Numbered from the stretch's first letter, positions 29,021 through 37,760 are shown. The stretch: 64,000 bases of DNA from Methylobacterium sp. 77 (GCF_000372825.1 NZ_KB910516.1:4084011-4148010); one strand, 5' to 3'. Program-made: numbers and translations. Notes: generated from the letters alone by a model not told the origin.

Positions 29021-29173
29021 GGCGCGGTCGCCTCGATCGAATGCCGTCGCGAGGGGCCGTCGACGGAAGCTCAGAAGGCGGTTCTCAGGGTTAAGCGGAC
29101 CTTTCCCGCGCCCGGCACAAGAGTTTCGCGATGTTTCCGATCTCCCCTCCGAAACATTCGGATGCGAAAATCG

Positions 29174-30625
29174 TCATGCTGCCGGTGCGGGTGCCTGACG
29201 ATGCCCCGAGGCGGCTGCCCGTTGCTGTGCCCCTTGAGCGACGGCGAGCGGGAGATCGATGCGGGCCACGAGGCCGCGAGGGAGCTTGTTCGTCAGGGTC
29301 AGCCGGCCGCCATGCCCCTCGACGATGGCGAGCACGATCGACAGACCGAGCCCGAAACCGCTGGCCTCGTTGAGGTTCCGGGCCCTGTCGCCGCGCACGA
29401 AGGGCTGCACCATGGCATCGCGCTCGGCCTCGGGGATGCCGGGGCCGTCATCCGACACTTCCAACGCCACGCCCTGCTCGGACGGGTGCATCGTCAGCCG
29501 CGCGCTGCCGCCGTACTTCACCGCATTGTCGACGAGGTTGACGATGGCCCGCTGGAGATCGTCCGCCCGCCCGCGCACCAGGACGTGCCGCGTCTGTTCC
29601 ACGAGGACGTCGGCGCCGATATCGACGAACCCGTCGCAGACGGTCTGGACCAGGGAGGCGAGGTCGACGAGCGTCTGCGCGCCACCGGCCTGACCATCGC
29701 GGACGAAGGACAGGGCGGCTTCCACCAGCCCGTTCATCTGGTCGAGGTCGCGCAGCGTCATGGTGCGGGCGTGGTCGTCCTCGATGAATTCGGCCCGCAA
29801 GCGCAGGCGGGTGATCGGGGTGCGCAGATCGTGGCTGATCGCCGCCAGCATCTGGGTCCGGTCGTCGATCAGGCGGCGAACGCGCCCGCGCATGGTGTCG
29901 AGGGCGCGGGAGACGGCCATCACCTCCTTCGGCCCGTTCTGGGGCAAGGCCACGAGGTTCATGCCGGTGCCGAACGCGTCGGCGGCCTCGGCGAGCTGCG
30001 CCAGCGGCGCGGTCAGGGCCCGCGTCGCCCAGATCGACATGAGCGACAGCGTTATTCCGAGCAGGACGAAGGTGAAGACGATGGGGACGGCGCCGAAGGG
30101 GGGGCGGTCGTCGTCCGGCAGCGTCGCGCGCAGGCTCGCGCCCGCCGGTGTCAGGATGCCGATGCGGATGCTGCTTCCCGCTCCGGGCGCCCGGGGCGGA
30201 GGGGACAGATGGGTGATCGTGAGGGGGCGGCCGACCCCTTCGCGCATGCGTTGGACCATGGGATGGTCGTGTCGTCCGTTCCGACCGGGCGAGGCTGCCT
30301 GATCGGGCGCGGTCGCCGGCTCGGACATGGCCGGGGCCGGTTCGATCTGCAGGGCGGGCATGCTGCGCGCTGCATCCTGCAACAGGCGCGGCCGATCCTC
30401 CGGCGTGGCGGCATCGAGCAGGCGGACGATGGTGGCGAGGCGGGTCGCGGCGACGCCCGGATGGTTCTCCGGATTCCAGGGCTCGCGCAGCAGGAAGAAT
30501 GCGAGGGTCGCCACCGCATGGGTGACGACGATGGCGGCCACGCTGAGGATCGCGATCTGGCCGGCGATGCTGCGCGGCGGATAACCGACGAGGCGCCGCC
30601 AGCGCCCTTTCGCGCGCGTGCTCAT
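29174..30625 (-). CDS. Sensor histidine kinase (EnvZ-like)
   Basis: Membrane sensor of 483 residues. TM1 is about residues 20-46, followed by a periplasmic sensor region of about 130 residues with no recognised fold, TM2 about 178-203, then HAMP, and HisKA with phospho-acceptor His265 in AAISHDLRTPITRLRLR. The C-terminal HATPase domain shows NAVKYGG, DDGPGIPE and GFGLGLSIV. The ATG at 30625 overlaps the response-regulator stop as ATGA, so the two are co-translated. The signal is unknown. The architecture points to OmpR/EnvZ-like control of envelope or transport genes. Confidence 0.93.
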   Translation of the reverse strand: MSTRAKGRWRRLVGYPPRSIAGQIAILSVAAIVVTHAVATLAFFLLREPWNPENHPGVAATRLATIVRLLDAATPEDRPRLLQDAARSMPALQIEPAPAMSEPATAPDQAASPGRNGRHDHPMVQRMREGVGRPLTITHLSPPPRAPGAGSSIRIGILTPAGASLRATLPDDDRPPFGAVPIVFTFVLLGITLSLMSIWATRALTAPLAQLAEAADAFGTGMNLVALPQNGPKEVMAVSRALDTMRGRVRRLIDDRTQMLAAISHDLRTPITRLRLRAEFIEDDHARTMTLRDLDQMNGLVEAALSFVRDGQAGGAQTLVDLASLVQTVCDGFVDIGADVLVEQTRHVLVRGRADDLQRAIVNLVDNAVKYGGSARLTMHPSEQGVALEVSDDGPGIPEAERDAMVQPFVRGDRARNLNEASGFGLGLSIVLAIVEGHGGRLTLTNKLPRGLVARIDLPLAVAQGAQQRAAASGHRQAPAPAA

Positions 30626-31350
30626 GAGCGGGTCACCGCCGGGGTGAACAGGTAGCCGCCCGAGCGGATCGTGCGGATGATCTCCGGATTGCGCGGGTCG
30701 GCCTCGATCTTCTGGCGGATCCGGCTGATGAGGACGTCGATGCTGCGCTCGAACGGGCCGGCGGCACGACCTTGCGTCAGGTCGAGCAGCTGGTCGCGCG
30801 AGAGCACCCGGCCGGGGCGCAGGCAGAGCACGTGCAGCAGGTCGAATTCCGCGCCGGTGATGGTGATACGGGCGTCGTCCGGGCTGAGGAGCTGGCGCAG
30901 CGACACGTCGAGGGTCCAGTCGAGGAAGCGCAGCCGGCGGGCGCCGTCGTCGCCGGCCGCCTCCGCGCCGGCGCCGCGCCTCAGGATCGCGCGGATGCGG
31001 GCGAGGAGCTCGCGCGGGTTGAACGGCTTGGCGAGGTAATCGTCCGCGCCGATCTCGAGGCCGACGATCCGGTCGATCTCCTCGGCCTTGGCGGTGAGCA
31101 TCAGGATCGGGATCGACGAGCCCGCGCGCAGGCGCCGGCACAGGCTCAAACCGTCCTCGCCCGGCAGCATCAGGTCGAGCACGATGAGGTCGACGCGCGC
31201 ATCGGTCAGCACCTTGTCCATCTCGCGGCCATCGCCCGCCAGGGTGACCCGGCATTCGTTGGCACGGAGATAGCGCGCCACCAGGGCGCTGATCTCGCGG
31301 TCGTCCTCGACCACGAGGATGTGGGGCGTGGCGGAGTTCGTCTGCGTCAT
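30622..31350 (-). CDS. OmpR/PhoB-family response regulator
   Basis: A 242-residue two-domain regulator: receiver (residues 10-125) with D15-D16 acidic pocket and phospho-acceptor D59 in DLIVLDLMLPGEDG, conserved Lys in DDYLAKPFNPREL, and C-terminal winged-helix DNA-binding domain (about 140-240, ending in RSGGYLFTPAV). Partner of the overlapping sensor kinase. Target genes unknown; the kinase/regulator pair is the first clue for a shared regulon that could be searched by DNA-binding motifs. Confidence 0.95.
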   Translation of the reverse strand: MTQTNSATPHILVVEDDREISALVARYLRANECRVTLAGDGREMDKVLTDARVDLIVLDLMLPGEDGLSLCRRLRAGSSIPILMLTAKAEEIDRIVGLEIGADDYLAKPFNPRELLARIRAILRRGAGAEAAGDDGARRLRFLDWTLDVSLRQLLSPDDARITITGAEFDLLHVLCLRPGRVLSRDQLLDLTQGRAAGPFERSIDVLISRIRQKIEADPRNPEIIRTIRSGGYLFTPAVTRS

Positions 31351-31499
31351 GTCTCGTCCATCCGGTGGCCGTTTATGACGCCGGAGCGGAGGGATTCGAA
31401 GGGGGCCGGGCGGGTCGAATTGTAATCGTCTGTTTCAGGCCGGTATCCGGGATACGTTCGGCAATCGTTGCCGGCGGAAAGTATCGCCCGGTCGTCACG

Positions 31500-32618
31500 C
31501 TACCGCCGACGAAAACCGAAATACCCGCCATCGGCATCGTAAAGCACGTCGAAGCCGTTGAGGAAGCGCAGGCCGGTATTCACGAACGGCTCCGGGCGCC
31601 GGGTATTGAGGGTCACCTTGTCCGGCGCGAGCGGAGAATCCTCGCCGACGACGATGTCGTAGGCCGCCGCTGGCGCCGAGCCTTGCCCGGGGAAGGAGAA
31701 GCCGAGCCGGGTGCCGGGCAGGAATCGATTCCGCCCATCGTCATCGGCGGCGACGGCGCCGCTCACGCCGTCCTTCGGCAGGGTGAGGTACATGACCGAC
31801 ACGCCCGTATCGACGAGCGCCCGGCCGCAGGCGCCGGGAGCCTGCCCGTCGATCGTGATGCAGACGGGGACGCCCTGCCATTCGCCGGGAATGTCCGGGT
31901 GCGGATCGAGTTTCAGAACGCGAAAGTCGCCGCGCGTATTGGCGCCGGTGAGACCGACATGGACACCGTCCCGCGTCACCACGTAGCCGCGGCGGACGGG
32001 GCTCCGGCCATCCGGCGCGAGGTTGAGGAGCGGGTTGGTGTCGGGCGTGCTCTGGCTCTGCGCATCGCCCTCCCGCCCGAAGCCGACGCCCATCATCGCG
32101 ACGTGTTCCGGCATCGTCTGCGGAGAGCAGTCGCGCGCGCCGTCCGTGCACTCGATCCGCGTCACCGCCAGGACGGGGATCGGCGCGGTGGTGACGCTGG
32201 CCTCGTCGCGGCCGACGAGGGTGACGGGCAGCGTCACCCAGCGCCCGATCATGATTCGCCCCGAGCTGCTGTAGGTGAGCCGCCCCGGCAGCGACGGCAT
32301 CGCCTCGAAGCCGGGGATCCGGCTCGCCGAGACGACGATGCCGGTGGAGCCGGTATCCATCAGCACCGGCCGCACCTCTCCGCCGAAGGACAGGCCGAGA
32401 CGCGGCGAGCGCGTCATGTCGGCACCTTTCTCCGGCGCGTTGAGATAGGACAGAAAGGTGCCCTGATGGAACGCATCATAGCGCGGCCGCTCGGTGGCGG
32501 ATGCCGGATGCGGAAGAAGGCTCATCACCGCCATCCCGATGGCAAGAGCGGCACGCCGCGAACTCATCGCACGTCTCGGTCCGACAGCGACGCGATGCCC
32601 ACGATCCTCACTCATCAT
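31500..32618 (-). CDS. Exported pepsin/retropepsin-like aspartic peptidase homologue with two DTG motifs
   Basis: About 372 residues. The signal peptide (RRAALAIGMAVMSLLPHPASA) follows a basic N-terminus. Two catalytic-type motifs are seen: PVLMDTGSTGIVVS (Asp88) and ALVDTGVSVMYL (Asp270), about 180 residues apart, the arrangement of bilobed pepsin-like enzymes rather than single-lobe retropepsins. Two ATGs (32618, 32615) follow GAAAGGGCGG, supporting this start; ATG at 32567 is an alternative. Cysteines at 157, 164, 253 and 264 could form disulfides. Proteolytic activity in the periplasm is inferred. Confidence 0.7.
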   Translation of the reverse strand: MMSEDRGHRVAVGPRRAMSSRRAALAIGMAVMSLLPHPASATERPRYDAFHQGTFLSYLNAPEKGADMTRSPRLGLSFGGEVRPVLMDTGSTGIVVSASRIPGFEAMPSLPGRLTYSSSGRIMIGRWVTLPVTLVGRDEASVTTAPIPVLAVTRIECTDGARDCSPQTMPEHVAMMGVGFGREGDAQSQSTPDTNPLLNLAPDGRSPVRRGYVVTRDGVHVGLTGANTRGDFRVLKLDPHPDIPGEWQGVPVCITIDGQAPGACGRALVDTGVSVMYLTLPKDGVSGAVAADDDGRNRFLPGTRLGFSFPGQGSAPAAAYDIVVGEDSPLAPDKVTLNTRRPEPFVNTGLRFLNGFDVLYDADGGYFGFRRR

Positions 32619-32736
32619 CCGCCCTTTCGAACCGAGGGTGAAGCGGCGACGGCGCGCTTGCGCCCTCGTCACGACCTTCATCCCTCCCGAGGCTTGTCAG
32701 CCAGGCGCTTAAAGGACGCTTACGCAGGCCGGCGCC

Positions 32737-33630
32737 TCATCCGGTCACGGACGCGGCGACGGCGCGGGCCACCGACGCGATGGCGGCGCTGCGCGCCTCC
32801 GGCGAGGCCTTCGCTTCGGTCAGGTAGACCGTCAGGACGAGGGGCGCCCGGCGCGGAGGCCAGATCACGGCGACGTCGTTGGCGGTGTCGTATTCGCCGG
32901 ACCCGGTCTTGTCGCCGATCCGCCACTCCTTCGGCAGGCCGGCGCGCAGCCGTGCATCGCCGGTGCGGCATCCGACGAGCCAGGCGGTGAGCAGCGCGCG
33001 CGAGACGGGCGAGAGCGCATCGCCGAGGACGAGGCGCCGCAGCGTCTCCGCCATGGCGAGCGGCGTGGTGGTGTCGCGCGGATCGCCGGGCACGGCCTCG
33101 TTCAGGTCGGGCTCGGTGCGGTCGAGGCGGCTGGTCGCGTCGCCGAAATCACGAAGCTGGGCGGTCAGCCCGGCCGGGCCGCCCATCGTCCCGAGCAGCA
33201 GGTTGGCGGCGGTGTTGTCGCTCACCGTGACGGCCGCCTCGCAGAGTTCGGCGAGGGTCATCCCCTCGCCGCCCGCCCTCGGCCCGCTCATGGGCGAGTA
33301 GGCCACGACCTCGCCAAGCGTGTAGCGCAGCCGCCGGTCGAGGCTGTCCTCGCCCCGGTCGACCCGCGCCAGCACCGCGCCGGCCGCGAGAACCTTGAAC
33401 GTGCTGCACATCGGGAAGGGCTCCCCGCCGCGATGCGCCACGGGGGCGCCGCCGCCGGTATCGAGAAGGCCGATTCCGAGCCGCCCGCCGCTCGCCTGCT
33501 CGATCCGTGCGAACCGGTCGGCGAGGCCTTCGGAGAACGAGCCCGCGGCGAAGGCGCGGCTTGCCCCGAAGAGCCGGTATCCCGCAGCCCAGGCGGCTGC
33601 ACCGAGGGTGAGTTCGCGTCGGGTGACCAT
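32737..33630 (-). CDS. Class A beta-lactamase with Tat-type signal
   Basis: Serine beta-lactamase of 297 residues. A twin-arginine signal (TRRELTLGAAAWAAG) leads it to the periplasm. All class A motifs are present: S76-T-F-K79, S137-D-N139, E173-P-D-L-N (Ambler 166-170), and K241-T-G. The Cys before the active Ser (C75, Ambler 69) has no Cys partner at Ambler 238, so the carbapenemase-type disulfide is absent. Style resembles environmental L2-like enzymes. Start at 33630. Spectrum cannot be predicted from sequence alone. Confidence 0.93.
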   Translation of the reverse strand: MVTRRELTLGAAAWAAGYRLFGASRAFAAGSFSEGLADRFARIEQASGGRLGIGLLDTGGGAPVAHRGGEPFPMCSTFKVLAAGAVLARVDRGEDSLDRRLRYTLGEVVAYSPMSGPRAGGEGMTLAELCEAAVTVSDNTAANLLLGTMGGPAGLTAQLRDFGDATSRLDRTEPDLNEAVPGDPRDTTTPLAMAETLRRLVLGDALSPVSRALLTAWLVGCRTGDARLRAGLPKEWRIGDKTGSGEYDTANDVAVIWPPRRAPLVLTVYLTEAKASPEARSAAIASVARAVAASVTG

Positions 33631-33855
33631 GCGCGTCCGTGCCTGTCGATGGGATTTCGCGGGAGTAGGGCGATGGCTTTGCGGTCCCATCGTGGCGGGG
33701 AAAACACGGCTCTGGCGAACCGGAGCGTGAATTCCTCGTCTCCGGGCCGAGCATTCGGCGAGCCTGCGGATTGCCTCGCACGCCCTCGATTCTTATCTCC
33801 TGGTCTCAGGTGCCGGCGCGATGTCCGACGCGGGCCTCGATCTCGGGAGACGGCG

Positions 33856-34173
33856 ATGCAAGGCACGAAGGACGGCACGAAGGACGGCACGGGCCGCGGC
33901 TCCAACCGGTTGTTCGACGATTTCGCCCGGTTGATGACCGATGCCGCCGGCGCGGCCCAGGGGGTGAAGCGCGAGGCGGAGACGGTGTTCAAGGCGCAGG
34001 TCGAGCGCCTGATCCGCGACATGGACATCGCCTCCCGCGAGGAGGTGGACGTCCTGCGCGACCTCGTCTCGGCGCTCCGCACCCAGAACGACGCTCTCGC
34101 CGCCCGCGTTTCCGTGCTGGAGGGCCGGCTCGGCACGCAGGAGCCGCCGCCTCCGCCGTCGACATCGGTGTGA
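33856..34173 (+). CDS. ubiK: Ubiquinone biosynthesis accessory factor UbiK / BMFP protein
   Basis: A 105-residue protein of the membrane fusogenic (BMFP, formerly YqiC) family. It has an amphipathic segment NRLFDDFARLMTDAAGAAQGVKREAE and a C-terminal coiled coil (REEVDVLRDLVSALRTQNDALAARVSVLEGRL) for trimerisation, with a short Pro-rich tail. UbiK helps assemble the soluble Ubi complex; in other genera the family was linked to membrane fusion. Start at 33856 follows GGGAGACGGCG. N-terminal GTKDGTKDG is a tiny duplication. Confidence 0.85.
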   Translation: MQGTKDGTKDGTGRGSNRLFDDFARLMTDAAGAAQGVKREAETVFKAQVERLIRDMDIASREEVDVLRDLVSALRTQNDALAARVSVLEGRLGTQEPPPPPSTSV

Positions 34174-34202
34174 TTCGCGCCGGTCGAGTCAGGTCTAAGC
34201 TT

Positions 34203-34388
34203 GTGCACAGGAAGGAACGGTGGAAATCCGCTTTCCTGTTCACCGGTCCGCAGGAGCGCTTTGAAACGCGAGTCCGCCACGGTCTATAGTGAGTGAGGCA
34301 CTGATTCGCTTCGCCCCCGGACCCGACCTTCGGCCCTTAAGCTTCTCACCGACCAAGCTCTGCCTTGCTTATGCGAGGCTTGAGCTTG
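34203..34388. other. Two inverted repeats upstream of ybjN
   Basis: Between ubiK and the ybjN-like gene, GTGCACAGGAA (34203-34213) faces TTCCTGTTCAC (34233-34243) with one mismatch. A second imperfect hairpin CAAGCTC...GAGCTTG lies at 34354-34388. They may be a terminator-like element for ubiK and a leader structure for ybjN; no T-tract is seen. Confidence 0.35.
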
Positions 34389-34466
34389 CGAATGGTGAAT
34401 CGTGAGCGGGATTGATCGTCGTTCACCATTATCGGCGCCCCTCACGGGACGCCAACCTGGACCGCT

Positions 34467-34970
34467 ATGACCCAACTCCACATCGAAGGCCTCGACCGGA
34501 ACGAGCATCCCCTCGACATCGTCGAGCGGCTTGCCTCCCTTCGCGACTGGATCTTCGACAGGGCCGAGACCGACGAAATGTCGGTGGCCGTGGCCGGCCG
34601 CTGGTCCGATTACCATGTCGCCTTCACCTGGATCGAGGATGTGGAGGCCCTGCACGTGGCCTCGGCCTTCGACCTGAAGGTGCCGGCCCATCGCCGCACC
34701 GAAATTCTCACCCTCATCTCCCTCGTCAACGAGCAGCTCTGGGTCGGCCATTTCGACCTGTGGTCCACCGACAGCGTCGTGATGTTCCGGCACTCGCTGC
34801 TGCTCACCGACGGCGCCGCGCCGACGCAGAGCCAGTGCGCGATGATGCTGAAATCCGCCGTGGATGCCTGCGAGCGCTACTATCAGGCATTCCAGTTCGT
34901 GCTCTGGGCGGGCAAGTCCGCCCGCGAATCCCTGGATGCGGTCCTGTTCGAGACCGAAGGCGAGGCGTGA
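34467..34970 (+). CDS. YbjN domain-containing protein
   Basis: A 167-residue protein of the YbjN superfamily, related in fold to type III secretion chaperones. Visible features: EHPLDIVERLASLRDWIFDRAETDEMSV, YHVAFTWIEDVEALHVASAFDLKVP, the segment LNEQLWVGHFDLW-like (here LVNEQLWVGHFDLW), and CERYYQAFQFVLWAG near the end. Stop overlaps the GTG start of proC by 4 bases (GTGA), so the two are coupled. YbjN proteins affect motility and stress in enterobacteria; here the role is unknown. The conserved ybjN-proC pairing is common in alphaproteobacteria (from memory). Confidence 0.88.
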   Translation: MTQLHIEGLDRNEHPLDIVERLASLRDWIFDRAETDEMSVAVAGRWSDYHVAFTWIEDVEALHVASAFDLKVPAHRRTEILTLISLVNEQLWVGHFDLWSTDSVVMFRHSLLLTDGAAPTQSQCAMMLKSAVDACERYYQAFQFVLWAGKSARESLDAVLFETEGEA

Positions 34971-35803
34971 GCGGTCCGTCGTCCCGTCCATCCGGCGCAT
35001 TGCCCGCGTCCCTCACCCTGGTCGGGGCGGGCAAGATGGGCGGCGCGATGCTGGCCGGCTGGCTCGCCAACGGGCTCGATGCCGCCAGAACCTGCGTCGT
35101 CGATCCGCAGGCCTCGCCCGAGACGATCCGGCTGTGCGAGATCCACGGCATCGCCCTGAACCCGAGCGACGTCCCAGCGAACGACGCGCTGATCCTCGCG
35201 ATCAAGCCACAGGGGTTGGAGGGCGCGGCGGGCCTTCTCGATACCCTGATCTCGCCCGATACGCTGGTGGTCTCGATCCTCGCGGGCAAGACCATCGCCG
35301 ACCTGCGCACCCGCCTGCCATCCGCCCGCGCCATCGTCAGGGCGATGCCGAACCTTCCGGCGAGCATCGGCCGCGGCGTCACCGGCGCGGTGGCGAGCGC
35401 CGAGGTGGCGCCCGCTCAGCATGCCCAGGCCGATGCCCTGCTGAAGGGCGTGGGCACCGTGGAGTGGCTCGACGACGAGGCGCTCATCGACGCGCTGACG
35501 GCGGTCTCCGGCTCCGGCCCGGCCTATGTCTTCCTTCTCGCCGAAGCCATGGCAGAAGCGGGCGTGGCCGCCGGTCTGCCGGCCGACATGGCCGCTCGGC
35601 TCGCCCGCGCCACGGTCGCTGGCGCCGGTGCGCTCCTCTCCACCAGCCCGCACGAGGCGGGACAGCTGCGGCGCGACGTGACCTCGCCCGGCGGCACCAC
35701 GGCCGTGGCCCTCGCCGTTCTCATGCGCGAGGGCGGCGTGCCGGACCTGATGCGCGAGGCGGTCGAGGCAGCCAAGGTCCGCGCGGGCGAACTCTCCGGC
35801 TGA
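34967..35803 (+). CDS. proC: Pyrroline-5-carboxylate reductase
   Basis: Last enzyme of proline synthesis, reducing 1-pyrroline-5-carboxylate with NAD(P)H. The 278-residue protein carries LTLVGAGKMGGAMLAGWL (nucleotide-binding), ILAIKPQ, VRAMPNLPASIG, VSGSGPAYVFLLAEAM and the C-terminal signature LRRDVTSPGGTTAVAL. The frame has no ATG before the Rossmann motif. GTG at 34967 overlaps the ybjN stop (GTGA) and gives a short Ser/Pro-rich lead. Confidence 0.96.
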   Translation: MSGPSSRPSGALPASLTLVGAGKMGGAMLAGWLANGLDAARTCVVDPQASPETIRLCEIHGIALNPSDVPANDALILAIKPQGLEGAAGLLDTLISPDTLVVSILAGKTIADLRTRLPSARAIVRAMPNLPASIGRGVTGAVASAEVAPAQHAQADALLKGVGTVEWLDDEALIDALTAVSGSGPAYVFLLAEAMAEAGVAAGLPADMAARLARATVAGAGALLSTSPHEAGQLRRDVTSPGGTTAVALAVLMREGGVPDLMREAVEAAKVRAGELSG

Positions 35804-35864
35804 ACCGCCCCCTGACGGATCCGCGTGCGCAACCTACATGGTGGGGAAGAGACACGAGGATCGA

Positions 35865-36635
35865 ATGACCATGGCGAACACCAAAGGTGCCAAGCCGCAA
35901 GGCGTGACAGGGGATGGCGTAACCGGGGATAACGGAACCGAGATCGCCGTCGCCGCTCCGAAGTTGTCCCCCCGCGAGGCGGCCGTCGAGGCGCTGATGC
36001 GTCTCGCCGCCGTGCAGCCCTGGAACGACATCGAAATCGGCGACATCGCCCGCGAGGCCGGCCTGTCGCTGGCCGAGTTCCGCGACCTGTTTCCCTCCAA
36101 GGGCGCCGTGCTCGGCGGACTCTCGCGGATCATCGACCGCAAGGTGCTCGAGGGCGATTCCAGCGATCTCGCCGAGGAGCCCACGCGCGAGCGCCTGTTC
36201 GACGTGCTGATGCGCCGGCTCGACGCCATGGCGCCCTACAAGGACGCTCTGCGCCGGATCTCCTACGCGCTGCGCGGCGATCCGCTGTCTCTCGTGGCCC
36301 TGAACGGCGTCGCGCTGAACTCGCATCGCTTCATGCTGGCCGCGGCCGGCATCAACACCGAGGGGCCACTCGGCCGGCTCAAGCTGCAGGGCGTCGTCAT
36401 CGCCTTCGCGCGCACCGTCGAAGTCTGGCTCGACGACGAGGACCCCGCACTGGCGCGCACCATGGCCCGGCTCGACAAGGAAATCCGCAACGGCGAGCGC
36501 TTCATGGAACGCGCCGACGATGCACGACGCCTCACCGCGCCGTTCCGTGCCATCGGCCGCTCGCTCCTCGAACGCGGCGCCCGCCAGCGCCGTGGCAAGC
36601 GGCCGGAGGACGAGGTCGACCAGCAGACGGTGTGA
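35865..36635 (+). CDS. TetR-family transcriptional regulator
   Basis: A 256-residue regulator: N-terminal HTH (SPREAAVEALMRLAAVQPWNDIEIGDIAREAGLSLAEFRDLFPSKGAV spanning about residues 36-85, quoted only by its end LSLAEFRDLFPSKGAV), followed by an all-helical ligand domain. The N-terminal about 35 residues are polar and low-complexity. ATG at 35865 after GAGGATCGA is the best start; an in-frame ATG at 35838 is possible. Target and ligand unknown. A COQ9-like reading was considered, because that family shares the TetR fold, but the HTH is well kept. Confidence 0.85.
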   Translation: MTMANTKGAKPQGVTGDGVTGDNGTEIAVAAPKLSPREAAVEALMRLAAVQPWNDIEIGDIAREAGLSLAEFRDLFPSKGAVLGGLSRIIDRKVLEGDSSDLAEEPTRERLFDVLMRRLDAMAPYKDALRRISYALRGDPLSLVALNGVALNSHRFMLAAAGINTEGPLGRLKLQGVVIAFARTVEVWLDDEDPALARTMARLDKEIRNGERFMERADDARRLTAPFRAIGRSLLERGARQRRGKRPEDEVDQQTV

Positions 36636-36680
36636 TGCGAGACCGACGTTTTCCTCCGCGGGGAGGGATGATCCAAACGA

Positions 36681-36708
36681 AAAGGGCCGCCCCATCGGGC
36701 GGCCCTTT
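36681..36708. terminator. Bidirectional terminator between tetR and DUF4142 gene
   Basis: Twelve-base perfect stem AAAGGGCCGCCC / GGGCGGCCCTTT with a CATC loop. A-rich on one side and T-rich on the other, it can serve both convergent genes. Confidence 0.85.
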
Positions 36709-36730
36709 CCTGTTCTAGCTTGAGATCCGT

Positions 36731-37471
36731 TCAGCCGCCGATGCGGTTGGCGAGGACGGCGGAGTGGCCGTGCTGGTTGGCGATGTAGGGCAGCGCCTGG
36801 TTGGCGAATTCGCGGCCCTGGGCGTTGTCGCCGGTGCGCGAGTAGGACTCGTACAGGCCGAGGGTGCGGGCATCCGAACGGGCCTGCTGCTGGGCGAAGG
36901 TGCGGTCGAAATCGCGGCCGGTCGGGGCGTTCTTGAGACGGTCGATGCGGGCCTGGCCCTCGGGACCGATGGCGACGCGACGGCCGGGCTCGCCGGGGGT
37001 GTTGTCGATGATGCCGACGCCGCCGAGCACGCCGCCGACGATCTTCGAGGCGATGGTGGCCGAGATCGTCACCGGGGCGAGGACGACGCCGACCGGGTTG
37101 TCGAGGCGGGTGTCGAAGGGCTGGCTGTCGGAGACGACGGTGCCGCCGGCGGTCAGCGAGGTGCCCTCGGGCAGCAGAGCCTTGGTGGTGGCCTCACGCT
37201 CGACCAGCACGTGCTTGGCATAGGCGCGGACGTTGGGGTTGCGCGAGCGCTCGAGGGCGATGCGGCTCGACTCGATGCTCACGGCATCCGAACGCAGGGC
37301 GGCGGCGCGGAAGGAAGAGGTGTCGCGGGCCTCGGGGGCGTTGGCATCGAACTGGGGAGCGACGCGGATGCCGAGCGGCTCCTGGGCCAGGGCCGGGGTC
37401 GTGATCGCCGCGACGGTAAAGCCGAGGGCGGCGAGAAGCTTGGTGTTGATCATGGCGGAGGTTGTCCTCAT
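36731..37471 (-). CDS. DUF4142 periplasmic protein under EcfG-type promoter
   Basis: About 246 residues (240 if ATG at 37453 is used). Signal peptide MINTKLLAALGFTVAAITTP-ALAQ. The DUF4142 part has SFRAAALRSDAVSIESSRIALERS then NPNVRAYAKHVLVEREATTKAL, i.e. the helical ferritin-like pattern of the family, followed by a variable insert (VGVVLAPVTISATIASKIVGGVLGGVG, quoted by its first half) and a C-terminal helical region. Homologues are often stress-induced in alphaproteobacteria, which fits the GGAAC-N16-CGTT promoter 45-70 bases upstream. Molecular function is unknown. Confidence 0.82.
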   Translation of the reverse strand: MRTTSAMINTKLLAALGFTVAAITTPALAQEPLGIRVAPQFDANAPEARDTSSFRAAALRSDAVSIESSRIALERSRNPNVRAYAKHVLVEREATTKALLPEGTSLTAGGTVVSDSQPFDTRLDNPVGVVLAPVTISATIASKIVGGVLGGVGIIDNTPGEPGRRVAIGPEGQARIDRLKNAPTGRDFDRTFAQQQARSDARTLGLYESYSRTGDNAQGREFANQALPYIANQHGHSAVLANRIGG

Positions 37472-37515
37472 GCGCCTTTGCAGCGCTTGGATGAGCGAAC
37501 GTTTCGTCCGGCATG

Positions 37516-37540
37516 AACGCTTCGTTAACGAGGCTGTTCC
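37516..37540 (-). promoter_or_regulatory. EcfG-type (general stress) promoter of the DUF4142 gene
   Basis: On the minus strand the region reads GGAAC (37540-37536), 16 bases, CGTT (37519-37516), an exact match to the alphaproteobacterial EcfG consensus GGAAC-N16/17-CGTT. It lies 45 bases before the ATG at 37471. PhyR/NepR/EcfG control of this gene is therefore predicted. Confidence 0.75.
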
Positions 37541-37645
37541 CGCGTGGGGTGCATGGCTGTGTCGCAGCGCACCATGATTCACGTCCTTGTGACTCGGCTC
37601 AAGCGCGATCGAAACGAAGTCGAGGTGGCAGCCGAAATCTCATGC

Positions 37646-37700
37646 TCCCTCCTCATGCTTCGAGGCCTCCGCTGTGTGGCGGCACCTCAGGACGAGGTGG
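37646..37700 (-). repeat. REP-like palindromic intergenic repeat, copy A (inverted)
   Basis: Read on the minus strand this gives CCTCGTCCTGAGGTGCCGCC, then a short variable loop, then GGAGGCCTCGAAGCATGAGG. It is the same unit as copy B, in opposite orientation and slightly diverged. Such CTGAGGTGCC / GCCTCGAAG elements are frequent intergenic repeats in Methylobacterium and Bradyrhizobium relatives (from memory). Confidence 0.6.
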
Positions 37701-37760
37701 TCGAGTGGGACGCGTCCTGGCCGCTGAGCTGCTTTGCCACCATCCTATCTTTCACACGAT

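Noticed and set aside
33360..33415. Carbapenemase-type C69-C238 disulfide in the beta-lactamase
   Set aside because: Cys at Ambler 69 is present, but the residue after KTGS is Gly, so no partner at 238.
34214..34238. GGAAC...GTT upstream of ybjN as an EcfG promoter
   Set aside because: Spacer of 19 bases and T instead of C before GTT; more than 220 bases from the gene.
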